A stretch of DNA of 64,000 nucleotides from Dyadobacter bucti (GTDB taxonomy: Bacteria; Bacteroidota; Bacteroidia; Cytophagales; Spirosomataceae), in contig NZ_SWFP01000003.1 of the NCBI RefSeq assembly GCF_005869225.1, forward strand, positions 496,001 through 560,000, written 5' to 3'. The notes under the pieces were generated by a model, which searched no databases, was not told where the DNA came from, and saw only the letters and a list, made by a program, of their open reading frames with translations. Positions 18,990 to 28,216 of this stretch are shown here, piece after piece. The translations under genes and the position numbers were made by a program. How positions within the stretch are numbered: position 1 is the stretch's first letter; every line of letters begins with the position of its first letter.

Positions 18990-21365
18990 ATGCTGACAAA
19001 TTATCTGAAAATTGCCTGGCGGAATCTGATGGGAGCGAAGGGATATGCTTTTATCAACATTACCGGGCTTGCTGTGGGCATGGCTTCGTCGATGCTTATT
19101 TTTCTATGGATACGCCATGAGCTGACTTTCGATCGGTTTTACCCGAAAACGGGCCGGCTTTTCCAGGTTTATAATGAAGATAAAATCAATGGTGAGATGT
19201 TCGTCTGGGGATCCACACCTTCGGTACTTGCCCCCGCATTGAAACAAGATTACCCCGAAATCGAAAACGCTACGAGATACCTGCCGGTAGGGCAATTGCT
19301 TTCGGCAAACGACAAGCATATACATGTTGATGGCAATTTCGCCGATCCGGCTTTTCTGGATATGTTCGATGTCGCTTTTTTATACGGTAATAAAACACGG
19401 GCATTGTCGGATCAGAACGGTATCATTTTAACAAAATCCCTGGCTGAAAAACTATTCGGAACGGCTGATGTGATTGGTAAAACAATACGGATAGAGCGGA
19501 AAGACAATTTCACAGTTACTGGTATTCTTGAAGATTTCCCAGCCAATTCGAGCTTTAAAGACATTGGTTATATACTCCCCTGGCAATATCTCGAAACCTT
19601 GGGCTGGACCAACGGTGACTGGAATAATAACAATTTTTACACCTATGTTTTACTGAACGAAAAAGCAGACCCCGCCGTAGTGAACCGGAAAATCAGCAAA
19701 GCTACCGCCAGTCATCTGAAAGGTGTCCTGAGTGATGTTTCAAACCGGAAAATATTTCTTCACGGGGCGGATAAATGGCATTTGTATTCCAGGCAGGAAA
19801 ATGGAAAACTCGTTGGCGGACAGATTGTGACGGTCCGGTTATTCGGTTTTATTGCGGCGTTTGCGTTACTGATCGCCTGTTTTAATTTCGTCAATCTGAG
19901 TACGGCAAGAAGTGAAAAGCGGGCAAAGGAAGTGGGGATCAGAAAAGTAGCGGGAGCGCCCAGAACAGCGCTGGTCTTTCAGTTTATCAGCGAATCCGTA
20001 ATCCTTGCATTATGCTCGGGACTGGTGGCGTTCCTGATCGTTTTTACCAGTCTTCCGGCCTTTAACGCTCTGCTCGGCTCTCAAATCGTAGTGCAAGTCG
20101 GGTCTGTGTATTTCTGGGTTGCGGCAGTCGGTTATGTATTCCTGACGGGCGTTCTGGCAGGGATTTATCCCGCCTTTTTCTTGTCCGGATTTCAGCCGGT
20201 TACGGTTATCAAAGGCACTTTCCGGTCTGTTAATTCCGTGTTTTCGACCCGCAAAGGTTTGGTTGTCCTGCAATTTACGTTTGCCATCGTGCTGATTATT
20301 TCTACGCTGGTCATCAGACAGCAGATCGGTCACGCACAAAAACGGGACAGTGGTTATGATAAGACTAATTTGTTGTTCACGCAGCTTACCGGCGATCTTC
20401 AACAGCATTACAATATAGTACAGCAGGAGCTGGTATCCGGTGGCGCAGCCATTTCAGTCAGTAAATCCATCGGCCCGATCACCCGCCTGAATACCCGGCA
20501 CTGGGGTGTATCCTGGCCGGGAAGTACTCAGAAAGACAAGGATATCGAGTTTGTGCCGTTTGGCGCAGACTTTGATTTTCTAAAAACAAATGGTGTGAAA
20601 TTGATGGCCGGCAGGGATATCGACGTCCGCAAATTCCCGACAGATTCGACTGCACTGATGTTGAATGAAGCGGCGGTTAAAACCATGCGTCTGAAAGATC
20701 CTTTGGGAACAACAGTGAAATTTAGTGGCAAAGAGTGGCATGTGGTTGGTGTTGTGAAGGATTTTATTTTCGCTTCACCTTACGAAACCGTTAATCCGGT
20801 GCTGATTTCCGGCCCAGCCTATGGCCTATCCTGGGCAAGCCTTCGCCTGAACCCGCAGAATACTCCCGCACGTAACCTCGAAATTGCACAGGCAATTTTT
20901 AAAAAATACAACCCCGAGTACCCTTTTGAATACACATTTGCCGACGAATCATACCGGGCGAAGTTTGCCGACGAGCAACGTACAGGTAAGCTTACCGGTC
21001 TCTTTACCGGCTTGACTATCCTTATTTCGTGTCTGGGTCTGTTCGGTCTGGCGGCGTATTCGGCCAGTCAGCGGACCAAGGAGATCGGTGTCCGGAAAGT
21101 ACTTGGGGCATCGGTGGTCAGTATCATACAGTTGCTTTCGAGTGAGTTTGTCAGGCCTGTTTGCGTTTCCTTTTTGATCGCCGCGCCAATCGCCTGGTAT
21201 GCGATGGACCAATGGCTGCAAGGTTATCAATACAGAATTTCAATCAGTATTACAGTTTTTGCGGTTACAGGTCTCTTATCAGTGCTGATCGTGCTTACGA
21301 CCGTCAGTTTTCAGGCCGTCAAAGCGGCATTGATGAATCCGGTGGAATCGTTGAGGAGCGAGTAG
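18990..21365 (+). CDS. ABC transporter permease P7
   Basis: 791 residues. N-terminus MLTNYLKIAWRNLMGAKGYAF; periplasmic domain 1 opens with LWIRHELTFDRFY, the form shared with P9 and P10. FtsX module 1 near 293 reads ACFNFVNLSTARSEKRAKEVGIRKVAGA; module 2 near 679 reads SCLGLFGLAAYSASQRTKEIGVRK, followed by QLLSSEFVRPV. It keeps the KWHLYSRQENG motif of the P3/P14 group before module 1. Tail NPVESLRSE (E in place of K), as in P9. The segment between P7 and P8 holds a D-type repeat. Confidence 0.95.
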   Translation: MLTNYLKIAWRNLMGAKGYAFINITGLAVGMASSMLIFLWIRHELTFDRFYPKTGRLFQVYNEDKINGEMFVWGSTPSVLAPALKQDYPEIENATRYLPVGQLLSANDKHIHVDGNFADPAFLDMFDVAFLYGNKTRALSDQNGIILTKSLAEKLFGTADVIGKTIRIERKDNFTVTGILEDFPANSSFKDIGYILPWQYLETLGWTNGDWNNNNFYTYVLLNEKADPAVVNRKISKATASHLKGVLSDVSNRKIFLHGADKWHLYSRQENGKLVGGQIVTVRLFGFIAAFALLIACFNFVNLSTARSEKRAKEVGIRKVAGAPRTALVFQFISESVILALCSGLVAFLIVFTSLPAFNALLGSQIVVQVGSVYFWVAAVGYVFLTGVLAGIYPAFFLSGFQPVTVIKGTFRSVNSVFSTRKGLVVLQFTFAIVLIISTLVIRQQIGHAQKRDSGYDKTNLLFTQLTGDLQQHYNIVQQELVSGGAAISVSKSIGPITRLNTRHWGVSWPGSTQKDKDIEFVPFGADFDFLKTNGVKLMAGRDIDVRKFPTDSTALMLNEAAVKTMRLKDPLGTTVKFSGKEWHVVGVVKDFIFASPYETVNPVLISGPAYGLSWASLRLNPQNTPARNLEIAQAIFKKYNPEYPFEYTFADESYRAKFADEQRTGKLTGLFTGLTILISCLGLFGLAAYSASQRTKEIGVRKVLGASVVSIIQLLSSEFVRPVCVSFLIAAPIAWYAMDQWLQGYQYRISISITVFAVTGLLSVLIVLTTVSFQAVKAALMNPVESLRSE

Positions 21366-21429
21366 TTCCAGCCGTCAGCTATTCGTTCCCTGGGACGGGT
21401 TTTTAAAAACAGGTATAAATAAACGTTGA

Positions 21430-21468
21430 AAAGAGCCGAAAGCTGACCGCCGACGGTTGACAGCCAAA
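21430..21468. repeat. D-type GCCGAAAGC repeat before P8
   Basis: GCCGAAAGCTGACCGCCGA followed by GGTTGACAGCC, directly upstream of the P8 start. Similar sequences lie before P9, P10, P16 and P17 and after P15 and P18. A partial inverse (CCGTCAGCTATTCG) follows the P7 stop at about 21370. Confidence 0.7.
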
Positions 21469-21469
21469 G

Positions 21470-23866
21470 ATGCTAAAAAACCATATAACCCTCATATTTC
21501 GGAATCTTGTCAGAAACAAGGTTTACTCTTTTGTCAATATATCTGGCCTCGCGGTCGGGCTGGCGGCGGCTATGCTGATCATCCTTTATATCAAGGATGA
21601 AAAAAGCTATGACCGTTTTCATGCCAATAATCCGAACATTTACCGGATTGTGAATCAGTGGATTAACCCTGACGGAAGTGTGAAGCAGGGTGATGGCGTT
21701 ACCGGCAGTTTTCCGGGGCCGAAATTCAAGGCAGCCATTCCGGAAATCCAGTCGTATGTGCGGGTAATGGGTGATTTTATGGATATCCGTACCGGGCGCG
21801 ACATCAAAGGCCACGAAGTGTTGCGGGTTGATTCCGGCTTTCTCTCATTTTTTTCATTTCCGCTGATTCATGGAAACGCCCGGGAATCTCTTAAACGCCC
21901 GAATTCTGTGGTTATTTCGGAAGACATGGCTGAGCAAATTTTCGGGACACGTGACGTTTTGGGAAGAACACTTGAAATGAAAAGGACAAAGGATTTTGAG
22001 CCATTTGTGATTTCAGGCATATCCAGAAGGTGCCCCCAAAACTCTTCTTTCAAATTCGACTTTTTGATCAGGTTAAATACAGATAATATTGACTATCAGA
22101 ACAGTGAGAACTGGTTCAACTTCAATTTGAACACCTTCGTAATCCTTTCCCCCAAAGCGCAGGTGCCGGCGGTTGAAGCAAAAATGAAGCGTGTGTATGA
22201 GTCTGATGCCAGAGAGGCGATCGTGGCGATGAGCACGAAATACGATGTAAAGGAATCTGCCCGTTACTTGCTGCAACCACTTGCCGACATGCACCTCAGC
22301 ACAGAGTTCGTGGCTATGAACGGACTAAAAGATGCCAGCAATCCCATGTATTCGTACATTCTCACCGGTATTGCACTTTTTATATTGCTGATCGCCTGCA
22401 TCAACTTCATTAACATGTCAATTGCCCACTCACTGAAGCGGGCAAGGGAAATTGGCGTCAGAAAAGCGGTTGGGGGAGGAAAGGGGCAATTGGTTACGCA
22501 GTTTTTGGGAGAGTCGTTTTTGCTTACCTCCATTTCTTTTGGGCTGGCCCTTTTGCTGCTGGAACTCGTGTTGCCCACTTTCAACGCCCTGTCTAACAAG
22601 GTATTGGCGATTTCATATTTGTTTGATTCTGCGTTGATTCTCAGTTACCTGGTCTTGTTAATAGTAACAGGTTTACTCACAGGGATTTATCCTGCTTTTA
22701 TACTCACCAATTATAACCCCGTAGAGGCGTTGTACAGCCGGCTCAATCTGGCTGGGAAAAATTATGTGCAAAAAGGCCTGGTTGTCCTGCAGTTCACTTT
22801 TGCGTCTTTTCTCATCATCGCAACCGTTACGGTTTTCTATCAGTTTGATTATCTGGTTTCCAAGGATCTGGGATATGATGATAAGAATGTGGTACTGGTG
22901 AACAAGAACGGCCTGGATCAAAATAAAGTCAGCTTGTTCAAGCAGGAACTATTGAAAAGCAATGATATACTGGTAGTAGCAGCTAAAAACGCGGGCGGCT
23001 GGGGAAGCGTTGCAAAGATCAACGGCGATACGCAGATCGATTTTGAACAAGAGACGATCGACGAGAGCTTTTTGCCGTTGTTTAAAATACCCCTGGTAAA
23101 AGGCCGGAATTTTTCGAAAGATTTTCCCTCTGACTCGATAAGCTCAGTGTTGGTCAACGAATCGTTTGTGAAAAAGGCTGCCTGGAAAGACCCAATCGGG
23201 CAGGAAGTGAAATTTATGCTGAGTAATAACAAAATTTATCGCGTTGTGGGTGTTGTCAGGGACTATCATTTTGCAGCGCTTAATCAGCAGATCAGGCCCC
23301 AGCTTTTTGTCATGAAATCTCAAAACGGATACGGATTGATGAATATCAGGATCAAGCCGAATTCCGAAACCGCTGCTTTGAAATATATAGGAAATACCTT
23401 TCACAGACTTTTCCCAGTGGATGCCTACGCATACCGTTTCCGGGACCAGGTGAACGCAGGAAACTACGAATCGGAGCTGAAATGGAAACAAATTATGCTT
23501 TTCGGTGCTGTACTGACGATCCTTATTTCCTGTTTCGGGTTATTCGGGCTGGCCACACTTTCAGCGGAAAGGCGTACAAAGGAAATCGGTATCCGAAAAG
23601 TACTGGGTGCCTCCGTTGCCGGTATTATGATGCTGCTTAGTAAAGATTTTATCAAACTCGTGGCAATATCGTTTATTATAGCGTTTCCCGCAGCTTGGTT
23701 CGCAATGCAGAAATGGCTGGAAAACTACCCTTACAGAACTGACCTTAACCCTGGCATTTTTACCTTTACCATGCTGGCCGTGATCATAATAGCTTTATTA
23801 ACAGTAGGATACCAGGCAGGCAATGCAGCTTTAACAAATCCTGTGAAATCTTTGCGCAGTGAATAA
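21470..23866 (+). CDS. ABC transporter permease P8
   Basis: 798 residues. FtsX module 1 near residue 307 has ACINFINMSIAHSLKRAREIGVRKAVGGGKGQLV, with IAHSLK where most copies have TARSEK. Module 2 near 686 has SCFGLFGLATLSAERRTKEIGIRKVLGAS. The C-terminus reads GYQAGNAALTNPVKSLRSE, where AGNAAL replaces the usual SIKAAL. It ends the P4-P8 block. The next gene, on the opposite strand, ends 21 bases away. Confidence 0.95.
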   Translation: MLKNHITLIFRNLVRNKVYSFVNISGLAVGLAAAMLIILYIKDEKSYDRFHANNPNIYRIVNQWINPDGSVKQGDGVTGSFPGPKFKAAIPEIQSYVRVMGDFMDIRTGRDIKGHEVLRVDSGFLSFFSFPLIHGNARESLKRPNSVVISEDMAEQIFGTRDVLGRTLEMKRTKDFEPFVISGISRRCPQNSSFKFDFLIRLNTDNIDYQNSENWFNFNLNTFVILSPKAQVPAVEAKMKRVYESDAREAIVAMSTKYDVKESARYLLQPLADMHLSTEFVAMNGLKDASNPMYSYILTGIALFILLIACINFINMSIAHSLKRAREIGVRKAVGGGKGQLVTQFLGESFLLTSISFGLALLLLELVLPTFNALSNKVLAISYLFDSALILSYLVLLIVTGLLTGIYPAFILTNYNPVEALYSRLNLAGKNYVQKGLVVLQFTFASFLIIATVTVFYQFDYLVSKDLGYDDKNVVLVNKNGLDQNKVSLFKQELLKSNDILVVAAKNAGGWGSVAKINGDTQIDFEQETIDESFLPLFKIPLVKGRNFSKDFPSDSISSVLVNESFVKKAAWKDPIGQEVKFMLSNNKIYRVVGVVRDYHFAALNQQIRPQLFVMKSQNGYGLMNIRIKPNSETAALKYIGNTFHRLFPVDAYAYRFRDQVNAGNYESELKWKQIMLFGAVLTILISCFGLFGLATLSAERRTKEIGIRKVLGASVAGIMMLLSKDFIKLVAISFIIAFPAAWFAMQKWLENYPYRTDLNPGIFTFTMLAVIIIALLTVGYQAGNAALTNPVKSLRSE

Positions 23867-23887
23867 GGTTTCCCCACAGCCCTTTCC

Positions 23888-24145
23888 CTAGCGGGACCGC
23901 GCCCTGTTAAAGTCGGCGATTTGCCTTATCAAGTCAGTAATGATACTGCAGTCGTCAATGACTTCCTGTGTATGGCTTATGGAAGGTCTGTGATCTTCCA
24001 CTGGACGCAGGTAATGTAGCAAAATGTCGATATACTGGCGTTCAAGCATAACAGGATCGATGCCTGTTCCTAGAAAATTCTCAATGATCTGCGCTGGTGT
24101 GAGCTCTTCGGGCACTTCTTCAGAATTAGTTAGCATGTGGTGCAT
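23888..24145 (-). CDS. Hypothetical small protein
   Basis: 85 residues, acidic to neutral and helical (TPAQIIENFLGTGIDPVML, VIDDCSIITDLIRQIADFN), with no signal peptide and no family I recognise. Codon use looks like a real gene, and it is convergent with P8. The start at 24145 is followed by a second ATG at 24136 that would also serve. Role unknown. Confidence 0.5.
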   Translation of the reverse strand: MHHMLTNSEEVPEELTPAQIIENFLGTGIDPVMLERQYIDILLHYLRPVEDHRPSISHTQEVIDDCSIITDLIRQIADFNRARSR

Positions 24146-24510
24146 GTTTGAAGGTTTGAGTGCAGCAAAAAACGGTGCCGCACTTGCCGTTGCTCAATCC
24201 CAAACAGGGCAATGGTATTTAATCCATTACGGTAGCCACGACACCGTTCATACGTATACGCAGAAGTGTGTACCACATAGAAACCGCCAACTGTTGTCGG
24301 CTAGGTATTTTGTTTGAGATTCGAGCATAGCAAACGTAAGGCTCCATTTTCTCAATATCAAATACAATGTACCAACGGCAGCAATAATTGCAAAAATAGG
24401 CCAGGAAGCAATTTTTTGCCGGATCATCCAATGAGCAAACGGTAAGATATACCTGCAAGCTGGCGGCGGGCCGCACTCGGCACCCTATTCACTTAAATTG
24501 AGAAACCCAT
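24146..24510. other. Intergenic stretch without a supportable gene
   Basis: An open frame on the minus strand (24219-24476) has an odd composition rich in Cys, Tyr and Trp and no recognisable motif, so it is not called. It could be the remains of an older gene. No repeat module of the permease spacers occurs here. Confidence 0.4.
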
Positions 24511-24558
24511 AAAAAAACCGGAAACCGAATGTTGTCCAAAAACAACATTCAGCCCCGG
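24511..24558 (-). terminator. Terminator of the beta-helix lipoprotein gene
   Basis: Read on the minus strand: CCGG, then a perfect 9-bp stem GAATGTTGT/ACAACATTC with a 6-base loop, then a second CCGG that can pair with the first, then seven T. Confidence 0.7.
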
Positions 24559-24581
24559 ATCGCAGGAAAAACAGTGACGTG

Positions 24582-26159
24582 TTAAGGCCCGGTACTGCCG
24601 CCCACTCTGGTGACCATCGCTGAGGTTGTAAAGGACGATGCCTTTGTACCTGCCGTGTATGCACCGCTGGTGTAAAGCCCGTTGAATTCCGTCGTACCCG
24701 ATACACTGCCACCGGTAAAGATGTTATAAGTCTGGTTCAGCTTTAACTTCGGACTGGAAAACAGCATTGTACTGTAATTTCGCGGGACCAAAAATGTGAC
24801 AGCCTCCGATCCGTCTGCTGCCTGGATATGGACGAGTTGATTGGCCGTGCCGCTTCCCAGTAAGGCTGATGGCTGCGTGCTCGCATTGGCGGTCGGCGTG
24901 CTGCTGGATCCGCCTATGCCGATTAAAATTCCCCCTGTGATTTTAAATGTACTGCGGTCACAGTCAAAACCGGCTTCCGGAGACCCGGCTCCCACAGCAA
25001 TAACTGTCCCTCCCGTCACCGTCAGCGGACCATTTGAATCTATCGCATCGTTGGAAGTGCTGTACGCGTAAATATTGCCTCCGTTGATATAGATGAAAGT
25101 ACCGGCGTTTATGGCGTCGTCCGCTGTTTTGGCCACAATTGTGCCGCCGTTGATCGTCATGATACTTTTACTTTCAATGCCTTCGCCGGCAGTTGAAGTA
25201 ATATCGAACGTACCGCCGTTGATAGTCAGATAAGGATCAATGCTTGTATCCGTATCATAAGATGCAGTAATTGCCTTGTCGGCGACATTGATTTTGAAAG
25301 TACCGTTATTGATCACAATAAACCCCTCTTCACACTGAATTCCGTCCCCGGCAGTGGTAATATCAATAATTCCGCCGTCGGCAATAAATGCGTCGTTGGC
25401 ATGGATACCGTCGGATGCTGAGGCTGGTACTGTAATGGTCCCGCTGATAATGCGGATATAGTCGTCGCTGCAAATGGCGTGTTTGTAATTTCCTTTTACA
25501 TTCAGGCTGCCACTTCCGCTGAATATCAGTTGGCCTTCACTGAACAACGTTGCCTTCATGTCTTCGCTACCGCTTGCCGTATACGTTGCTCCGTCGATGA
25601 GCGTATTAGTCGTGTTATTGTTCAGTACGATAAATGCCCTTTTCGACGATTGCACGTTAATGGCAGGCCCACTTGGATTGGTAATGTTTACGCCGTTTAA
25701 CGTGAGTTTGAATTTTTTATCACTGTAAATTTTGAATGAACCGCTCGTGGTCGTTCCTGAAAGTACATACTCTACCTCGGAAACAGTTGAATTAACAATA
25801 ACGTCGCCATTGGTTGCGGTCACGGTAACCCCGGCACTGGCCAGTGGATTGGAAATACTTACAGTTGTTCCAAATTCAATAGTTACCGCGGAGGAAAAAA
25901 CAGAATTGGCGAGGAGGTCTTCTTCATCGGCGGCAGTACCGGTGTTGCCTTCCGCAGTGCCTGATGAAGTTGTGGTACTGTCGATGGTAACGGCTCCGGT
26001 ATTGGTTTCTTCATTTTCAATAGTAACATCATCCTTGGAACAAGCCGCGAATGTAATGATGATCAGGATCAAAAGCAGGTGGATGCCAGATTTTTGCTTT
26101 CCGATGCAATGCGCCCAAACCGGCGACGGGGAGATTTTTAATGGATTACGAGGTGTCAT
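24582..26159 (-). CDS. Carbohydrate-binding-type beta-helix lipoprotein (Cthe_2159/DUF4353-like)
   Basis: 525 residues. A hydrophobic segment ends in a lipobox, TFAAC, with the lipidated Cys at about residue 40, so it is probably an exported lipoprotein; a start nearer the hydrophobic core is possible. After an acidic, Thr/Ser-rich linker come regular repeats of the INGGT type (ITINGGTIV, YINGGNIYAY, LTVTGGTVIAV) with alternating GDGIQCEEG and DAIDSNG turns. This is the right-handed beta-helix of the Cthe_2159 family, known to bind acidic polysaccharide with Ca2+. The binding specificity here is inferred from the family. Confidence 0.85.
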   Translation of the reverse strand: MTPRNPLKISPSPVWAHCIGKQKSGIHLLLILIIITFAACSKDDVTIENEETNTGAVTIDSTTTSSGTAEGNTGTAADEEDLLANSVFSSAVTIEFGTTVSISNPLASAGVTVTATNGDVIVNSTVSEVEYVLSGTTTSGSFKIYSDKKFKLTLNGVNITNPSGPAINVQSSKRAFIVLNNNTTNTLIDGATYTASGSEDMKATLFSEGQLIFSGSGSLNVKGNYKHAICSDDYIRIISGTITVPASASDGIHANDAFIADGGIIDITTAGDGIQCEEGFIVINNGTFKINVADKAITASYDTDTSIDPYLTINGGTFDITSTAGEGIESKSIMTINGGTIVAKTADDAINAGTFIYINGGNIYAYSTSNDAIDSNGPLTVTGGTVIAVGAGSPEAGFDCDRSTFKITGGILIGIGGSSSTPTANASTQPSALLGSGTANQLVHIQAADGSEAVTFLVPRNYSTMLFSSPKLKLNQTYNIFTGGSVSGTTEFNGLYTSGAYTAGTKASSFTTSAMVTRVGGSTGP

Positions 26160-26249
26160 TTTTCTTTGCTGAGTCGGTATCAGAATTGATTACTGTTACC
26201 GATACGCCGCAAATTGTGTGTGCGTTGCATAACTTCAAAGCTCGCCTCT

Positions 26250-26909
26250 TCAGGGTGTGTCAGGGAAGAGCGAACCTTGTATATATGGATCTTCGGGAAG
26301 ACCTAGCAGCGGGAAACGTTGAACCACCTCATATCGGGAGCCTTTGAGCAGCGATCTGCGGAGAAGGGTTATCTCATTGATGGAAGTAGTTGTGTTAAAT
26401 TTCCGGGGGCTCCACTCTTTCTTTGCCCGCTCCATCTGCTCGTCCGTCATATTTTTGGCAATGGTGATATGCGGTGTCGCGCAGAATTTATTTTCTCCCG
26501 GCGACCAGCGTCGTACGTGTTCCCCGGTCCTTGCTTTTAATGCTGCCACCAATGTGAGTATCTGCCGGGAGACTTTCTTTTCCACACCAATATACATGGT
26601 GCCATGCTCAAAATTGTCAAAGCCGTCGAGTTCCATTTTCATCGGCTTTGTATGCCGGGCGATTTTTGCACACGCCTGTATGACCGGATCAATCTTACTT
26701 TCGTTGATGACGCAGTGGAATAGTGTGAGGTAGGGACGCAATTTTGCAGCCTGCATACAGCCATATTGCTGTTCAAAGTACTGCTTGAAACTCATGATGA
26801 TCGTTTCGGTAATCTGGTCACAGGAAAATACGAGGAGGTACTCATACATGTGATGCCGGATGCTTGCGAGGGTGTTCCAGTGATTGTTGTTGACATGCGT
26901 AGATTTCAT
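26250..26909 (-). CDS. 2'-5' RNA ligase-like 2H phosphoesterase
   Basis: 219 residues in the longest frame; the fold most likely begins at Met21 (26849), since MYEYLLVFS is the first beta-strand of this family. The second catalytic motif is canonical (CATPHITIAKN). The first reads TLFHCVI, with Val where the family usually has Thr or Ser two residues after His. Known for the family: it acts on 2',3'-cyclic or 2'-5' phosphodiesters, often of unknown cellular substrate. The changed first motif means activity should not be assumed. Confidence 0.8.
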   Translation of the reverse strand: MKSTHVNNNHWNTLASIRHHMYEYLLVFSCDQITETIIMSFKQYFEQQYGCMQAAKLRPYLTLFHCVINESKIDPVIQACAKIARHTKPMKMELDGFDNFEHGTMYIGVEKKVSRQILTLVAALKARTGEHVRRWSPGENKFCATPHITIAKNMTDEQMERAKKEWSPRKFNTTTSINEITLLRRSLLKGSRYEVVQRFPLLGLPEDPYIQGSLFPDTP

Positions 26910-27220
26910 ACCACTAATTTTTAAACTGAAATGAAAACTTTATATACAAAAATAATAATTGGTTTTTAAAATATCAAATGTATGATCCTGAAAGTATCAT
27001 TATTTTTTTAAATATTTGATAAAAAGCTGATTGTGGGTGATTGTGGACGATTTTGAAAAGTTGGGTATTCGTAGAGAGTTGAGCGTATTTGAAATCTACG
27101 ACGAACTACCAACTACGCCGATATCTGAAACGAGCTTTATGTCATGCGGAACATGCTTTCTGACATTCTGCACATATTTTGGTTTGGAATCGAGCGTTTA
27201 TGTTGGAAGTTTGCAGTGCC
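26910..27220. other. AT-rich intergenic region between divergent genes
   Basis: Separates the 2H phosphoesterase (minus) from the START-domain gene (plus). Bases 26930-27030 are strongly AT-rich and probably hold both promoters; no clear -33/-7 pair was found. An open frame at 27031-27378 is out of frame with the START gene and lacks motifs. Confidence 0.5.
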
Positions 27221-27859
27221 ATGAAGAAATCAATCCTTATTTTAATTTTATACATGCTGCAAGCGGCTGTTGTCCGCGGTCAGGCCGACTGGAAGTTTCT
27301 AACTGCCAAAAGCGGGATCAAGGTGTATACCAAATCCATACCCGACTCCAAAATAAAAGCGCTCAGAATAGAATGTAATGTTAACGCAAGTGCTTCGGAG
27401 GTCGTGGCTTTGCTGATGGACATCCCGGCGGCTGTGAGATGGGTGAGCCATACCAAATCATGCGTGCTGATCCGAAAGGTTTCTCCCGCCGAGCTGTATT
27501 ATTACACTGAAATCAGTTTGCCCTGGCCACTTGAAAATCGTGATTTTTCAGCGCATGTTAAAGTTTCTCAGGATTTGGCTACGAAAATTGTAACCGTAAA
27601 CGCGCCTGCGGTTCCTGGCTGGGTTCCGGTCAAACCCGGGATTGTAAGAATCAGTCATTCGAAAGGTTTCTGGACCATTACGCCAACAGACAAAGGCAGG
27701 GTAAAGATCGATTATATATTGGAAGTTGATCCCGGAGGTAACATCCCGCCCGTGGTCGTGAACACCTTCGCCAGCCAGGGCCCGATCGAGACCTTCATGA
27801 ATATGAGAAAGGAATTGCAGACTGGAAAGTATAAGAGTGTTGTAACGGGGATCGAGTAG
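27221..27859 (+). CDS. START-domain (SRPBCC-fold) secreted protein
   Basis: 212 residues from the ATG at 27221, which gives a proper signal peptide (MKKSILILILYMLQAAVVRG then Q). An upstream start at 27179 would add 14 residues before it. The body is a START-type helix-grip domain: WKFLTAKSGIKVYTKSI, SEVVALLMDIPAAVRWV, YYYTEISLPWPLENRDF and a C-terminal helix (GPIETFMNMRKEL). Known for the family: a hydrophobic cavity for lipids. The ligand is unknown. Proteins of this kind are common in Bacteroidota as single genes. Confidence 0.85.
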   Translation: MKKSILILILYMLQAAVVRGQADWKFLTAKSGIKVYTKSIPDSKIKALRIECNVNASASEVVALLMDIPAAVRWVSHTKSCVLIRKVSPAELYYYTEISLPWPLENRDFSAHVKVSQDLATKIVTVNAPAVPGWVPVKPGIVRISHSKGFWTITPTDKGRVKIDYILEVDPGGNIPPVVVNTFASQGPIETFMNMRKELQTGKYKSVVTGIE

Positions 27860-27860
27860 G

Positions 27861-27920
27861 GAATAGCTCTGCTTTGTCAATGATATTGCTGTCCAGCTTG
27901 AGGGTCAGTTTAGTGTTCAT
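27861..27920 (-). pseudogene. Remnant of an antitoxin gene (DUF6364-like start)
   Basis: On the minus strand from 27920 the translation begins MNTKLTLKLDSNIIDKAELF, which resembles the first 20 residues of DUF6364-type antitoxins. After that the frame runs into the 3' end of the START gene without family resemblance. A perfect dyad, TACGTACA (27935-27942) with TGTACGTA (27956-27963), lies just upstream and may be the old operator. Resemblance is judged by eye over a short stretch. Confidence 0.4.
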
Positions 27921-27990
27921 ATTTTAAATTGTTATACGTACAATAATAAGTTAAATGTACGTAACATCCAGGAGGTTAATCTCCTTCCGA

Positions 27991-28042
27991 AACCGAACAA
28001 AGCGTGTCCGATAGCGAACACCTTTTGTTCGGTTTTGTTTTT
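27991..28042. terminator. Hairpin with four embedded activator half-sites upstream of P9
   Basis: A perfect 11-bp stem, AACCGAACAAA (27991-28001) with TTTGTTCGGTT (28024-28034), is followed by a T-rich run and could end transcription from the START gene. The same bases hold half-sites CGAACA (27994), TGTCCG (28005), CGAACA (28015) and TGTTCG (28026), spaced 11, 10 and 11 bp. Confidence 0.65.
28005..28020. promoter_or_regulatory. Dyad TGTCCG-N4-CGAACA upstream of P9
   Basis: Central dyad of the four-half-site cluster. Its centre is 71.5 bp before the TGG of the promoter at 28084, one helical turn more than at P2, P4 and P19. Confidence 0.65.
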
Positions 28043-28083
28043 TAATATATTGAATAATAGAATGTTACTCCATAAAATAGAGT

Positions 28084-28099
28084 TGGCGCATTATTTGAA
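28084..28099 (+). promoter_or_regulatory. -24/-12-like promoter of the P9-P14 block
   Basis: TGGCGCATTATTTGAA, with TGG at 1-3 and TTTG at 11-14. It is followed directly by a short octamer repeat, one 22-bp S unit (28106-28127) and a D repeat, giving a leader of about 118 bases. Confidence 0.5.
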
Positions 28100-28105
28100 T
28101 GAGTG

Positions 28106-28215
28106 AATGAGCCGCCGTGGAACGGGGAGTGAGTGTCCTGAGCGGAGTCTAACCGGAGTGGATGCCGGTAGCTTAAAATATAAGTCACTTTAACGGGCTG
28201 ACAGCCGAAAGCCGC
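28106..28215. repeat. S unit and D repeat in the P9 leader
   Basis: One 22-bp unit (28106-28127) identical to the first unit of the tandem array before P17, then unrelated sequence, then a D-type element with GACAGCCGAAAGCCGC (ending at 28215) that abuts the P9 start codon. Confidence 0.65.
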
Positions 28216-28216
28216 A

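Noticed and set aside
24219..24476. Minus-strand 85-codon frame
   Set aside because: Odd amino-acid composition, no motif, no spacing typical of a gene next to its neighbours.
27031..27378. Plus-strand 115-codon frame before the START gene
   Set aside because: It overlaps the START gene in another frame and lacks any recognisable domain.
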